Assembly: GCF_900088415.1 (NCBI RefSeq)
Contig: NZ_FLLQ01000008.1
Span: 124,001 to 188,000 of the forward strand
Length of the DNA: 64,000 nt
From: Vibrio mediterranei
Lineage (GTDB): Bacteria; Pseudomonadota; Gammaproteobacteria; Enterobacterales; Vibrionaceae
Reading direction: 5' to 3'
A program made the translations under genes and the position numbers. Of this stretch, positions 33,371 to 41,805 are shown piece by piece (within the stretch, counting starts at the first letter, position 1; every line of letters starts with the position of its first letter). Below the pieces are notes generated by a model. That model was not told the origin of the DNA and ran no database searches. It worked only from the letters and a program-made list of their open reading frames with translations.

Positions 33371-33402
33371 TAAAAAGAGGGCATACGCCCTCTTTTTTTT
33401 AT
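33371..33402 (+). terminator. Terminator after pykF
   Basis: AAAAAGAGGGC / GCCCTCTTTTT with a short ATAC loop and a long T-run. Confidence 0.93.
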
Positions 33403-33510
33403 AATTATCTTGCCCAATTTTTCAACACGCTGTACTATCCTTACGTTTTTACAACACAGCATACTGCTGAGTTGCTTTTAGGTAATTCTATTAAGTTAAT
33501 GAGGTGCATT

Positions 33511-34182
33511 GTGTCTAGCCCAACTTTGACAGACAAAGTAGCGAAGCTAATCTGTCAGGATATTCTTTCCGGAGAGCTTAAACCAAACCAAAAGCTGGTT
33601 GTTGCGGAGCTTAAAGAAAAATATAACGTAGGAGCATCCCCTATCCGAGAGGCACTAATTCAGCTTTCGTGGATTAAGTACGTAAAGCTTGAACCGCAAA
33701 AAGGATGCTGGGTTGCACCTGTTTCTAAGGTCGAACTCTACGACCTATATGAAAGCCTCAAGGTTGTGTCCTCTGTGTTACTAGAAAAATCAATCAAAGA
33801 AGGTAGTGAAAGCTGGGAGCTGGAAATACTGACTGAGTTCCATAAGCTATCGCGCTTTAAGTTCCAAGCAGAAAACTTCAATTGGCAAGAGTGGGAAGAG
33901 CGTCAAGAAGCCTTCTACAGTTCTCTATTGAGTGGTTGCTTCTCTAAGAACATGCTTGAGTTTTTTAGCGATATTATCAGGCAGGTTAAACGTTATCGAC
34001 GTATCTCGTTAACCCATTCACCAAAAAACTTCTCACAGCTATTCAACCTCGATGAACATGAGAAGATCATGAAGCTAACGCTAGACAAAGATCTTGATGG
34101 TGCGAAACAGCAACTTGCTGAACAGCTAAATCGAATGATGAAAGAGATTGAGTCAACGGTTGATGAGATAGAAATGGCATAA
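33511..34182 (+). CDS. GntR-family regulator (FadR/FCD subfamily)
   Basis: A 223-residue transcription factor. The N-terminal GntR winged helix (~8-75; GELKPNQKLVVAELKEKYNVGASPIREALIQL) is followed by an all-helical FCD-like ligand domain (~85-215). The HTH retains the SPIREAL signature. The effector is unknown, and only some of the FCD metal-binding histidines are apparent. GTG 33511 is chosen because AGGTG precedes it at 5 nt and the family begins near here; an ATG at 33499 is in frame. Its regulon could include pykF or a distant catabolic operon; nothing nearby settles it. Confidence 0.85.
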   Translation: MSSPTLTDKVAKLICQDILSGELKPNQKLVVAELKEKYNVGASPIREALIQLSWIKYVKLEPQKGCWVAPVSKVELYDLYESLKVVSSVLLEKSIKEGSESWELEILTEFHKLSRFKFQAENFNWQEWEERQEAFYSSLLSGCFSKNMLEFFSDIIRQVKRYRRISLTHSPKNFSQLFNLDEHEKIMKLTLDKDLDGAKQQLAEQLNRMMKEIESTVDEIEMA

Positions 34183-34208
34183 AAAAATCGGGGCTAGCCC
34201 CGATTTTT
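34182..34208. terminator. Bidirectional terminator between the GntR gene and the small ORF
   Basis: AAAAAATCGGGGC / GCCCCGATTTTT with a two-base centre; symmetric A and T runs. Confidence 0.9.
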
Positions 34209-34338
34209 ACCATCCAAAAAACTCTTTGTGGTGCGTATTCAATAGTAGCACCATAGGCAAAAAGTATAATGCACTCAGCTTAATACCTAAAACAACGAGA
34301 GTCCCAATGGTAAGTCTTACCAAAAAGTGATTGTACAT
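34207..34338 (-). CDS. 43-residue predicted membrane protein
   Basis: A short frame beginning with ATG at 34338, with TAGAGG six bases upstream and a stop at 34207 that abuts the shared terminator. The peptide begins MYNHFLVRLTIGTLVVLGIK and contains one or two hydrophobic stretches (~7-33), followed by a His/Lys tail ending in FFGW. The ribosome site, exact fit to the terminator and hydrophobic character support a real gene. No function or family is recognised. It lies between the core genes and the pilus cluster. Confidence 0.6.
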   Translation of the reverse strand: MYNHFLVRLTIGTLVVLGIKLSALYFLPMVLLLNTHHKEFFGW

Positions 34339-34595
34339 AACGAACCTCTACCACCCAACTATTTGACATCCTTAATATATTTTGTCAAAAACTTGAAGAA
34401 TTCCGTTCTTGAAATCAGGAAAAGTGTTTGTAAAAAAATGTGACCTATATTCAAGAACTGGTAGTTTACTGATTATTCCTTTTAGGTCAAGTTTTAACCA
34501 GCACTAGACTTTAGTCTAATGTTGAGGCACGACTTTTTCCACTCGATCCGAGACTAATCTCAATTTTGAATCACTCTTACACATGCATATTCGCT

Positions 34596-35231
34596 CTAAA
34601 AGAAATAGACCGATTCTGTGCGCCAAAGTGCTGTTGGTTGTTGCCTTAAGCGGAACCCATAAAAGTTAGGATCCAAAGACAAGTCCTTATAGTACTGACG
34701 ATACAAATGTTCGCATTTCATCATCGAAATCTCGTTATCTTGTAAAGGTTTTCCACTGAAAAATCCAATGCGGGAACCTGTTTCGAGCCGAGATGTATTG
34801 CCTGCGAGAAAAATGTCCATACCATCAGAAACAGCCACACCACCTTCCACAACGACTATCTCCAACTTGTGTCTATAAATATTGTTAAAAAGCTGGAACT
34901 TACTTTCGTTACACTGCTTACCGTCAACTTCATATATTTCTAGTCTTTTTAGTTCAGGATACTCTTTCAGTAAGGATAGGAATGCGCCTAGAGTACCACT
35001 GCAAACCGTGCCATCTAGTGTGGCAACATTGGGATTCATTACATAAAATGTTGCCGGCTTTTTACTTTGATCAAAATAGTTATTATCACATTCAGAAATA
35101 AAGCTATTTTTTTGCCCTGTGGATGAAGCAACCACTAAAGAAGATGAGCACATAAATATAAGCCCTAAAATACGAGCTAATAGTTTATCGCTAGAACCTA
35201 TTGTTGAAGTAAAAGCCTTGAAAGTAAACAT
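34596..35231 (-). CDS. Exported protein with a ClpP/crotonase-like pattern, last gene of the pilus operon
   Basis: A 211-residue protein with an N-terminal hydrophobic segment (LLARILGLIFMCSSSLVVAS) likely to be a signal peptide. The middle resembles periplasmic ClpP-like proteins (COG3904 type): GTVCSGTLGAFLSLL, then VVVEGGVAVSDGMDIFLAG and GSRIGFFSG. The usual PGG loop is not recognisable, and Ser in AVSDG is only a candidate nucleophile. Start 35231 is chosen because GAGGAAATGG gives a site 8 nt upstream; it overlaps the EAL gene by 41 bases. In V. cholerae this operon position holds tcpF, a protein secreted through the pilus, so this may be a cargo protein. The family call is tentative. 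Confidence 0.6.
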   Translation of the reverse strand: MFTFKAFTSTIGSSDKLLARILGLIFMCSSSLVVASSTGQKNSFISECDNNYFDQSKKPATFYVMNPNVATLDGTVCSGTLGAFLSLLKEYPELKRLEIYEVDGKQCNESKFQLFNNIYRHKLEIVVVEGGVAVSDGMDIFLAGNTSRLETGSRIGFFSGKPLQDNEISMMKCEHLYRQYYKDLSLDPNFYGFRLRQQPTALWRTESVYFF

Positions 35232-35979
35232 TGTCCATTTCCTCATATTTCTCAAGTTGTTCCAGAGACTCAATACCTTCAATAACTAAAGTACAACCAA
35301 AAAAAGAACATAGGTGACCTATTGTAAAAGTTATATTGCTACTTTCATTGTCTTTGTCCAACTTTTGAGATATTTTTTTGTCTACCTTTATTATCTGTGG
35401 AAGTATCTTATCTACCAGAAAAATATTATTATTACCTATACCAAAGTCGTCAACAACAATCACCTTTCCTTTATTTTTTAAAAAAAGGATATTATCTATC
35501 ACCTGGGAGTTGTAATCGACACTTGAATCTTCAGTAATTTCTATATATTTTATATTCTCTGCATTTGATAATGTTTTTAGTAGGAACTGACAATACCAAC
35601 TTCTTAATAGAGATGGACAGATATTTATACCTACATCTAAGCTTGTATTCATTCTTTGCAAACGTCTAATCTGAAGAAAAGTATGGAAGTATAAAAAACC
35701 ATTGCGACGAAATAACTCAATCACTTGTATTGGTGTTTTACTAGAACAAAATCTAGAGAGTATTTCAAAATAGACCACTTTGTTTTCTTGGTAGTCTACT
35801 ACAGGCTGAAGATGATACTTACAAGTAACCACCAAATAGAATAAATAACTGTAAAAAACTAACACTATCGAAGAAAAAAATATCGAAGATAGCAATATAG
35901 CATATTGATATTCGTCTAAAGAAGTATAGAAAGTTAACAATAACAACATTAGTAGAAAATAGTTTTTTATTATATTCAC
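35191..35979 (-). CDS. Membrane-anchored EAL-domain c-di-GMP phosphodiesterase
   Basis: A 262-residue protein. Two N-terminal membrane helices (~6-20 and ~26-52) are followed by an EAL domain. Catalytic and metal-binding positions appear retained though the name motif reads EIL: E in YFEILSRF, N in INICPSLL, E in IEITED, DD in IVVDDFGIG, K in IIKVDKKI, E in VIEGIES and Q in FQGFYF. It should hydrolyse c-di-GMP at the inner membrane. A GTG start has AAGGA upstream. It sits directly after the platform-protein gene, where TCP operons have tcpF, so local c-di-GMP removal may be tied to pilus function. Confidence 0.85.
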   Translation of the reverse strand: MNIIKNYFLLMLLLLTFYTSLDEYQYAILLSSIFFSSIVLVFYSYLFYLVVTCKYHLQPVVDYQENKVVYFEILSRFCSSKTPIQVIELFRRNGFLYFHTFLQIRRLQRMNTSLDVGINICPSLLRSWYCQFLLKTLSNAENIKYIEITEDSSVDYNSQVIDNILFLKNKGKVIVVDDFGIGNNNIFLVDKILPQIIKVDKKISQKLDKDNESSNITFTIGHLCSFFGCTLVIEGIESLEQLEKYEEMDNVYFQGFYFNNRF

Positions 35980-35995
35980 TATATTTTCCTTTCAT

Positions 35996-37006
35996 CTAGG
36001 GGGCTAGGTTATTACTTAGCATCATAATTGATAAGTAAATCCAAACTGCAAAAAGAGAAATTATAATAGTCGCTATAGTTTTCAGCTTCGCAGACAAATT
36101 ATCTAAGTCTTTACTTAAATGAGTTTGTGAGTTAATGAATATTTTATCTGCTGCCAATGACAGGTCGGCAGACTCCGCATATAACGCTAATTTAGAAACT
36201 AATTGTATGGGTAAGAAACCCGTATTCAAAACATCACCCAATGGAAGACCTTCGGCTTGCCTATCCTGCATACTAGCCATATGTTTTTGAATCCACCTGG
36301 AATTTGTCGTACTTTTAAAATTCATAAAAGTATGTCCAACTGGGACATTTAATCTTATCATCAAAGATAATACCCCTAAAAATACAGATGCATAGTTTAG
36401 AGTAAGGATAGAAACAATAGGCAAATTACTTAACTTTTCTCTAAAGTTGCCAATTCCATTTTTCAAGTATCTATTAAATGTAAACAATGATATTACAACT
36501 GCGAAAATCAAAACCGGAAACCCGAAGCTAAATATAAAACCACCTAAAGCATATAGCGTCGATGAGACTTTTGGCCATTGTTCAACGGGAAGAACTGCTT
36601 CAAACTCTGGAAAAACTTTTATTGAATATCCGCCAATCATCAATAGTACCAAACCGACCATTACAATCGGGCCTATCAAAGCAGAGAACATTTTATCAAC
36701 TGATTTTTTCTTCAGTACGCATATATCATAAGCTCGCTGAATACCTATCACCATATCGCCAGCTTCTGAAGAAAGCTTAAGAATTAGCATTTCATCATCT
36801 GGAATCTTGCCCTCTAATAGTAAAACCAAATCGCCCTTAATATTATACACCTCAAGTAAATCTGTGTATAACTTCACCATCTCTTTGTTCTTTATGCTTT
36901 TGTTGATGGTAATATTACTTTCCAAAAAGCTAACTACCGATACATTATTTTTCAAACAATCAATAAATGCTTCATATATCTCTACTCGTATTTTTGAATT
37001 ATACAT
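35996..37006 (-). CDS. Type IVb pilus inner-membrane platform protein (TcpE-like, GspF family)
   Basis: A 336-residue polytopic protein. Membrane segments are visible near residues 105-128, 155-180 and 310-330, the usual GspF/PilC/TcpE layout with two cytoplasmic helical repeats (LKLSSEAGDM and LALYAESAD mark the equivalent points in each repeat). It anchors the ATPase to the pilus assembly complex. It starts one base after the ATPase stop and is followed by the EAL gene after 16 bases. Confidence 0.85.
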   Translation of the reverse strand: MYNSKIRVEIYEAFIDCLKNNVSVVSFLESNITINKSIKNKEMVKLYTDLLEVYNIKGDLVLLLEGKIPDDEMLILKLSSEAGDMVIGIQRAYDICVLKKKSVDKMFSALIGPIVMVGLVLLMIGGYSIKVFPEFEAVLPVEQWPKVSSTLYALGGFIFSFGFPVLIFAVVISLFTFNRYLKNGIGNFREKLSNLPIVSILTLNYASVFLGVLSLMIRLNVPVGHTFMNFKSTTNSRWIQKHMASMQDRQAEGLPLGDVLNTGFLPIQLVSKLALYAESADLSLAADKIFINSQTHLSKDLDNLSAKLKTIATIIISLFAVWIYLSIMMLSNNLAP

Positions 37007-37007
37007 G

Positions 37008-38540
37008 TCAATTTACCCCGTAGATTCGCTCATACTCTTGCGGACAAAGTGTGCCTGCAACAATCTTTGAAAATGCATTTTCAGACATAGTGTAACCACT
37101 TACTCCATCTTCATATCTCTTCCAAGTAGCGAACAGCTCTTGCGTACCAACTGAATCGATTACCTCGTTATAAGGGAATAAGAACTCAACACAAATTTGG
37201 CGACCTTTGTAGCCAGAGTAACTACATTTTTCACAACCAGACTCACTCGATATATGAATATCAGCATTCTTATCAATAAGTCGTGTATATAAACCATGTG
37301 ATATGCGTGATTTAAGAGTTTCGTCATCAAAGTTGAACGGTAGGGAGCAGTGAGTACAAGTCCTCCTTAGAAGTTTTTGAACAATAATTCCGGCCCAGAA
37401 GTCATATGACCGAAGCTTATCCATTTCTATCCCTAGTGAATTTAGGCGAGATATAACACCTGTGACGCTACTAGCATGTAATGTAGTTACCGCTAAGTGC
37501 CCACTTTCAACAACGTCAGTTAATGCTTTAGCGGTAGCGGGATCACGAGTCTCTCCAATTAACAACACGTCAGGGTCTCGCCTCATTGCCGAATAGATAT
37601 AACGCATAAATGGGTTCGTATCGTCCCCTTTTAGTTCATTCCTCTTTACGTTTGTCTGAACAGCCCCTCTTATTGAGTACTCTACAGGATCTTCCACAGT
37701 TAGGACTGAGATAGACTTATTATGAAAACTCAGATATAGCCATTCCAAAAAACCTTTAATAGTTGTGGACTTTCCGGAGCCGGTTGTTCCAGCAACAACT
37801 ACTAACCCGAATGGTCTACTTACCATTTTTTTTATAAGATCAGATTCTTCGGGAGAAAAGCCTAAATCTGTTAAGTCAGAAATTTCTCCAACGCCTCCGT
37901 CTTGAAGTACTCGAAAGACGGCATGATAACCTTGCTCGGTGCGCGTTTTAAGCGGTGAGTGCGCATAACGTAGATTTAGTATCTTCCCTTTAAGACTAGG
38001 AATCGGCCCCATAGCATCCTGAGGAACCTTTCTATTCCATGCACTACCTTTGCTAATTGCTTCTACATTGTAAAAAGTTGATATAGCAGCATCCGCACTA
38101 TCTGTATCCAATGTCTTGTAAAAGCTCTTATTTCCATCTACTCGGAAATAGATGTCACACTGTTGGTCATTTCTAACAAAGTGAATGTCGCTAGAACCGT
38201 ACTCATCAGCGTCACTGAAAACAGAGACTAAAGTTTGTTTAGCCTCGGTAGAGTCTACATGAAGTAAATCTTTAGTAGCCAAACGATCTATTTCAGAAAC
38301 AACTTTTAAAGGAACAAAATAAGAAAAATTAAAACTGTTTTTAAGAATCAATTTATTTAAACTATCAATAGCTAATCCCATTCTTCCACTATCTTCAGGC
38401 AGGAACAGATATTTTTCGTTTGATTTAGTTAACTTGCATATGTAGATATTATAGCTATCTAGATCCGTAGAATACTTCGTAACAGACAAATCTTCTCTCT
38501 CTAATATATCTTGATAGTCAATGATTACATTGGTAGTCAC
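37008..38540 (-). CDS. Type IVb pilus extension ATPase (TcpT-like, GspE family)
   Basis: A 510-residue secretion ATPase powering pilus assembly. Walker A (VAGTTGSGKST), the Asp box (VLTVEDPVEY), Walker B (DVLLIGETRDPATA) and the His box (LAVTTLHASS) are all present, and a tetracysteine zinc motif (CTHC...CEKC) follows as in GspE proteins. The start is GTG 38540, overlapping the TcpS-like stop; GAGG lies 8 nt upstream. No separate retraction ATPase (PilT) is encoded here, as is also true of TCP. Confidence 0.92.
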   Translation of the reverse strand: MTTNVIIDYQDILEREDLSVTKYSTDLDSYNIYICKLTKSNEKYLFLPEDSGRMGLAIDSLNKLILKNSFNFSYFVPLKVVSEIDRLATKDLLHVDSTEAKQTLVSVFSDADEYGSSDIHFVRNDQQCDIYFRVDGNKSFYKTLDTDSADAAISTFYNVEAISKGSAWNRKVPQDAMGPIPSLKGKILNLRYAHSPLKTRTEQGYHAVFRVLQDGGVGEISDLTDLGFSPEESDLIKKMVSRPFGLVVVAGTTGSGKSTTIKGFLEWLYLSFHNKSISVLTVEDPVEYSIRGAVQTNVKRNELKGDDTNPFMRYIYSAMRRDPDVLLIGETRDPATAKALTDVVESGHLAVTTLHASSVTGVISRLNSLGIEMDKLRSYDFWAGIIVQKLLRRTCTHCSLPFNFDDETLKSRISHGLYTRLIDKNADIHISSESGCEKCSYSGYKGRQICVEFLFPYNEVIDSVGTQELFATWKRYEDGVSGYTMSENAFSKIVAGTLCPQEYERIYGVN

Positions 38541-39088
38541 TTTCTGTACCTCAGTTCTACTGTGCCATTTGATGAAACTACATAACTATACCCACCACCG
38601 AAGATCCTATTTGGTTTAATTCCACTAAATCTAGCCCCGTTACTTCTGTTAAGAAAATCAGCGTATGTAGTACCATCTATTACATATATAGTAGAAAGGG
38701 TTATTTCATAGTTTGATGTTTTTGGAGACTCTGTAGTCTTAATAGAATTGTTGTTTTTAACCCTAACGCTTCCTTTAATAGATGCTTGCTTAGATGTTTT
38801 TTTCAACTGTTCTAGTATTTTCTTTTGTTCGAGTTGAAGCCTTTTAATCTCAATATTCTGCTCTATTCCCTTAATTAAAATTTGGTTTTCAATGCTTCTT
38901 TTTTGGAATTTTTTAAGTCGCTGTTCAATCTCACTGACAGGGGCAACCTCTTCTTGTGAGGTAATATTTTTTGATTTTGACTCATCATTAATATTGCCGG
39001 CGTAGGATAGAGAAGAAAATAGAAAGCATACTATTATAATTGAAATTTCCGTAACCGTGTGCCTACTGTTTATAATAAAATCACCCAT
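38537..39088 (-). CDS. Periplasmic pilus assembly protein (TcpS-like)
   Basis: A 183-residue exported protein with a signal peptide (hydrophobic SIIIVCFLFSSLSYAG), a central coiled coil (~50-100, Glu/Lys/Ile/Leu heptads), a basic linker and a C-terminal ~50-residue domain (TIYVIDGTTYADFLNRSNG). Such short periplasmic proteins with coiled coils occur at this place in TCP-type operons; TcpS identity is by position and architecture. It overlaps the TcpD-like gene by 8 bases and the ATPase gene by four. Confidence 0.65.
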   Translation of the reverse strand: MGDFIINSRHTVTEISIIIVCFLFSSLSYAGNINDESKSKNITSQEEVAPVSEIEQRLKKFQKRSIENQILIKGIEQNIEIKRLQLEQKKILEQLKKTSKQASIKGSVRVKNNNSIKTTESPKTSNYEITLSTIYVIDGTTYADFLNRSNGARFSGIKPNRIFGGGYSYVVSSNGTVELRYRK

Positions 39089-39881
39089 TATATATCACTC
39101 CTATATCTGCAACATATTTAGAATCTTTAAAAGATAGCTTCTCAAAGAAGACATTAGATGACTCAGGGAATATATCAATCAAGGAGTAGAGTGAGTATAT
39201 ATCTCCTTCATAAGATAGATTAATTTTATATATATTCATATCTTCAGAGACATAAATCTCATTCTGAGTAGTCGCTAAAGTGACCTTAATATTGTTATCC
39301 ATATTTCTATAAAGCTCAGTATAATTATTAATAAGATTTGCCATGTCTGATATTGAGTGAGTATCTTTGACTTCGACGTGTTCAAAATCTATGATCGGTA
39401 TTGGTTCTGAGGGTATTGGTTCCAACATTAAAGTAGCGATCTTATTTGAGTCACTAAAATTAACCGTGTCTTCCTTTTTCATTAACCCTAACTCTACAAT
39501 TTGATTGACAATATGTTCTATGAAGAATACCTGAGAGCCGTTAATATTCTGATAAATAACTGATATTTTAGGTGGAGAACCACTATCAATACCATAGTCG
39601 ACACTTTTAATTTTCCAATCAGATATCTCGTTAAGAATTCCGATATTGACGATTGTATGAAAATATAGTAATGCATCCTTAGCATTAAGTAAGTTTAAGT
39701 AGGTCAGAACTTGACGCTTTTTGGAGCTTTGACTAGCTATAGCTTCTATACGTTGATTTTCGAGTAATTGTAGATCTTGCTTTTCTTTGTAATCAAAAAA
39801 GGTACTTACCGATACATATACGGTACTTAGTAACCCGATAACTATGAACACCATTAAGAAAGTATTAATTGATAGCTTCAT
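39081..39881 (-). CDS. Bitopic inner-membrane pilus assembly protein (TcpD-like)
   Basis: A 266-residue protein with a single N-terminal membrane helix (FLMVFIVIGLLSTVYVSVS) and a mostly alpha-beta periplasmic domain. By place and size it corresponds to TcpD, an inner-membrane alignment protein. No catalytic motif is seen. Overlaps its neighbours by 4 and 8 bases. Confidence 0.65.
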   Translation of the reverse strand: MKLSINTFLMVFIVIGLLSTVYVSVSTFFDYKEKQDLQLLENQRIEAIASQSSKKRQVLTYLNLLNAKDALLYFHTIVNIGILNEISDWKIKSVDYGIDSGSPPKISVIYQNINGSQVFFIEHIVNQIVELGLMKKEDTVNFSDSNKIATLMLEPIPSEPIPIIDFEHVEVKDTHSISDMANLINNYTELYRNMDNNIKVTLATTQNEIYVSEDMNIYKINLSYEGDIYSLYSLIDIFPESSNVFFEKLSFKDSKYVADIGVIYNG

Positions 39882-40390
39882 AAGTATATAGACCTAAATA
39901 TTAAAGATGCTATAAAGGACAAAGAGATTATCAAACATAAAACTACCAATTTATAATCTAGTAGAGTTACCTTTTTTAACCTAACTGAACCTTCAACTTT
40001 ACTACTAACATCGCTAATCTCATGAAGTTGCCCACCTAATTTTTCGCACATCCTGACAATCTTATTTATATTTTCAATCGTCATTTTTACTGGCTGCGGA
40101 AACATGCTCGCTGTATTTAGGAATCTTCCACTTATGTAGATTGCTATATATCCTTCGTCTGTTTCCTTGTTATGATAAACCGCAAAATGAGGCTTAGCAC
40201 TATCGAAATCTTGATTGCTTTCTAACAATCTAATTAACTCTGTCTCCAAATTATAGTCGGAGTTTTTCCTTACTATATATCTATTTTTTTTATCAATTAG
40301 AGAAGAACCTATCATTCGATAGAAGTGACTAAAATTCTTCTTTTCTGATTTTCCTATACCATTATTAGTCCAATATCCAATGTCCATCAT
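39878..40390 (-). CDS. Pilus assembly protein with a C-terminal membrane anchor (TcpR-like)
   Basis: A 170-residue protein: a cytoplasmic N-terminal domain (~1-145) and a C-terminal membrane helix (VLCLIISLSFIASLIF). It holds the tcpR place between the secretin and TcpD equivalents, and TcpR has a similar short size and single anchor. No other function can be read. Overlaps both neighbours by four bases. Confidence 0.6.
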   Translation of the reverse strand: MMDIGYWTNNGIGKSEKKNFSHFYRMIGSSLIDKKNRYIVRKNSDYNLETELIRLLESNQDFDSAKPHFAVYHNKETDEGYIAIYISGRFLNTASMFPQPVKMTIENINKIVRMCEKLGGQLHEISDVSSKVEGSVRLKKVTLLDYKLVVLCLIISLSFIASLIFRSIYL

Positions 40391-41805
40391 ATTACCTTCG
40401 GTGATATTAAAATGGCAATTTTCCTATTAGCCTTATTCTTATCAATACTTCCCCCTAGCGCGAGAATACCGGGAATAGTACTACCTCTATTATCATTCAA
40501 ACGATTCTCATCAAATCCTGTTAATACTAAAGTATCACCAGACTGAAGGCGCATTCTTTGAAAAGAGGAGTTCTCCGTTGTTTCCGGCAACTGGATATTT
40601 TCATACTTGGTAATTTTCAACAGCTCCTTCTGTTTAATCATTATGGTCATTTCAATATTGTTAAGTTCATCAATTGTTGGAAGCATTAATAATTCAAGTC
40701 CCGACTCAACACTATCTATTTCATAACTCTTCGTTTCTGTGTTTTTGTCTTTATCATACTCTGACTCAATCGAGCGTACATAATTTCTTTTTGTTGACAC
40801 ATTAAATGGTAAAGGTGAACCATTAATACCGACAAGATTTATTGAACTAGTAATTGACACGTTTTTATTTCCGTATAGGCTTGACAGCAATATATCTGTT
40901 CCATTGAATTTTCCTGACACAATAGTTCCCTTTATTTCACCTACGGGAGAGTCAGTATTAGTATTTGGTGAAGTTATTGAGTTTGAAAAGTTATTATCTT
41001 TATATGCTAACTTTCCGGATAATCCAAAAACTGAACTTTCATCTCCGGAGTATTGCACAATCTTAACGTCAATAGAGGTTTGCTTTTCTTGATTCTTTAG
41101 TAATCTATCTATAAACCCTCTAACTGAATCTATTTTGTCTGGTCTCGATGTAACTCGTATGTGTCCAGTACGTTTTGATAGTATGATGTCACCTTCCCCT
41201 TTTAATATAGATTCTATTGTAGATACAATAGAGTCCATATCATCCTGATTATGTACCCCAGAAATGGGACTACTAGAAACTACATTTACGGACATATTCA
41301 TATTTGACGTAAATGTGTTCCCCGGTAACTGAGCGTTATAAACAGAACACTTGTTAAGTCGAAGGTTTTTCCCATCAAAAAGCGCATCATAGTTATAGAT
41401 TTCTTTAAGATAGTTTAAATACCCAACAATATTGCCTTTATAGTTAATCGTTGACTTATGTTCTTCCGAAGGAAAATTGCAATTATCCATAACCTCTACT
41501 CTTATCCCTTTTGATTTAATAGGGTTTGTTGCCTCTATTAGCGAGATGTCATACATAGAAAACATGGCCACATTAATGCTTTGGTACTTTACTTCGCGAT
41601 CTAATGCTATCTGCTCACCTCTAAATAGGAAGTCATTAACAAATGAAACGTTGTTTTTCTTCCTAGTATTAGTGTTTGATGAGAGCTGTTCCAATTGCTT
41701 TTTTACATTATTTATATCTGCTTTCGTTTCAACATTGCTTGTATTTGAGCATCCAGAAACAATAAACAAAAATAGAATATTAATTATTAGTAACCTCAAG
41801 CACAT
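40387..41805 (-). CDS. Outer-membrane secretin lipoprotein (TcpC-like)
   Basis: A 472-residue secretin forming the outer-membrane pore for the pilus. A lipoprotein signal ends in FIVSGC. Periplasmic N-domains follow, including a secretin short domain (ILSKRTGHIRVTSRPDKID). The C-terminal secretin barrel (~320-472) shows SGLELLMLPTI, MRLQSGDTLVLTGF, the GIPGI-like TIPGILALGG and the closing KIAILISPKV. The true start is probably ATG 41805 (GAGAAG upstream), overlapping the TcpQ-like gene by 26 bases; an ATG at 41817 is also possible. The frame open to 41886 is not signal-like. Confidence 0.88.
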   Translation of the reverse strand: MCLRLLIINILFLFIVSGCSNTSNVETKADINNVKKQLEQLSSNTNTRKKNNVSFVNDFLFRGEQIALDREVKYQSINVAMFSMYDISLIEATNPIKSKGIRVEVMDNCNFPSEEHKSTINYKGNIVGYLNYLKEIYNYDALFDGKNLRLNKCSVYNAQLPGNTFTSNMNMSVNVVSSSPISGVHNQDDMDSIVSTIESILKGEGDIILSKRTGHIRVTSRPDKIDSVRGFIDRLLKNQEKQTSIDVKIVQYSGDESSVFGLSGKLAYKDNNFSNSITSPNTNTDSPVGEIKGTIVSGKFNGTDILLSSLYGNKNVSITSSINLVGINGSPLPFNVSTKRNYVRSIESEYDKDKNTETKSYEIDSVESGLELLMLPTIDELNNIEMTIMIKQKELLKITKYENIQLPETTENSSFQRMRLQSGDTLVLTGFDENRLNDNRGSTIPGILALGGSIDKNKANRKIAILISPKVI

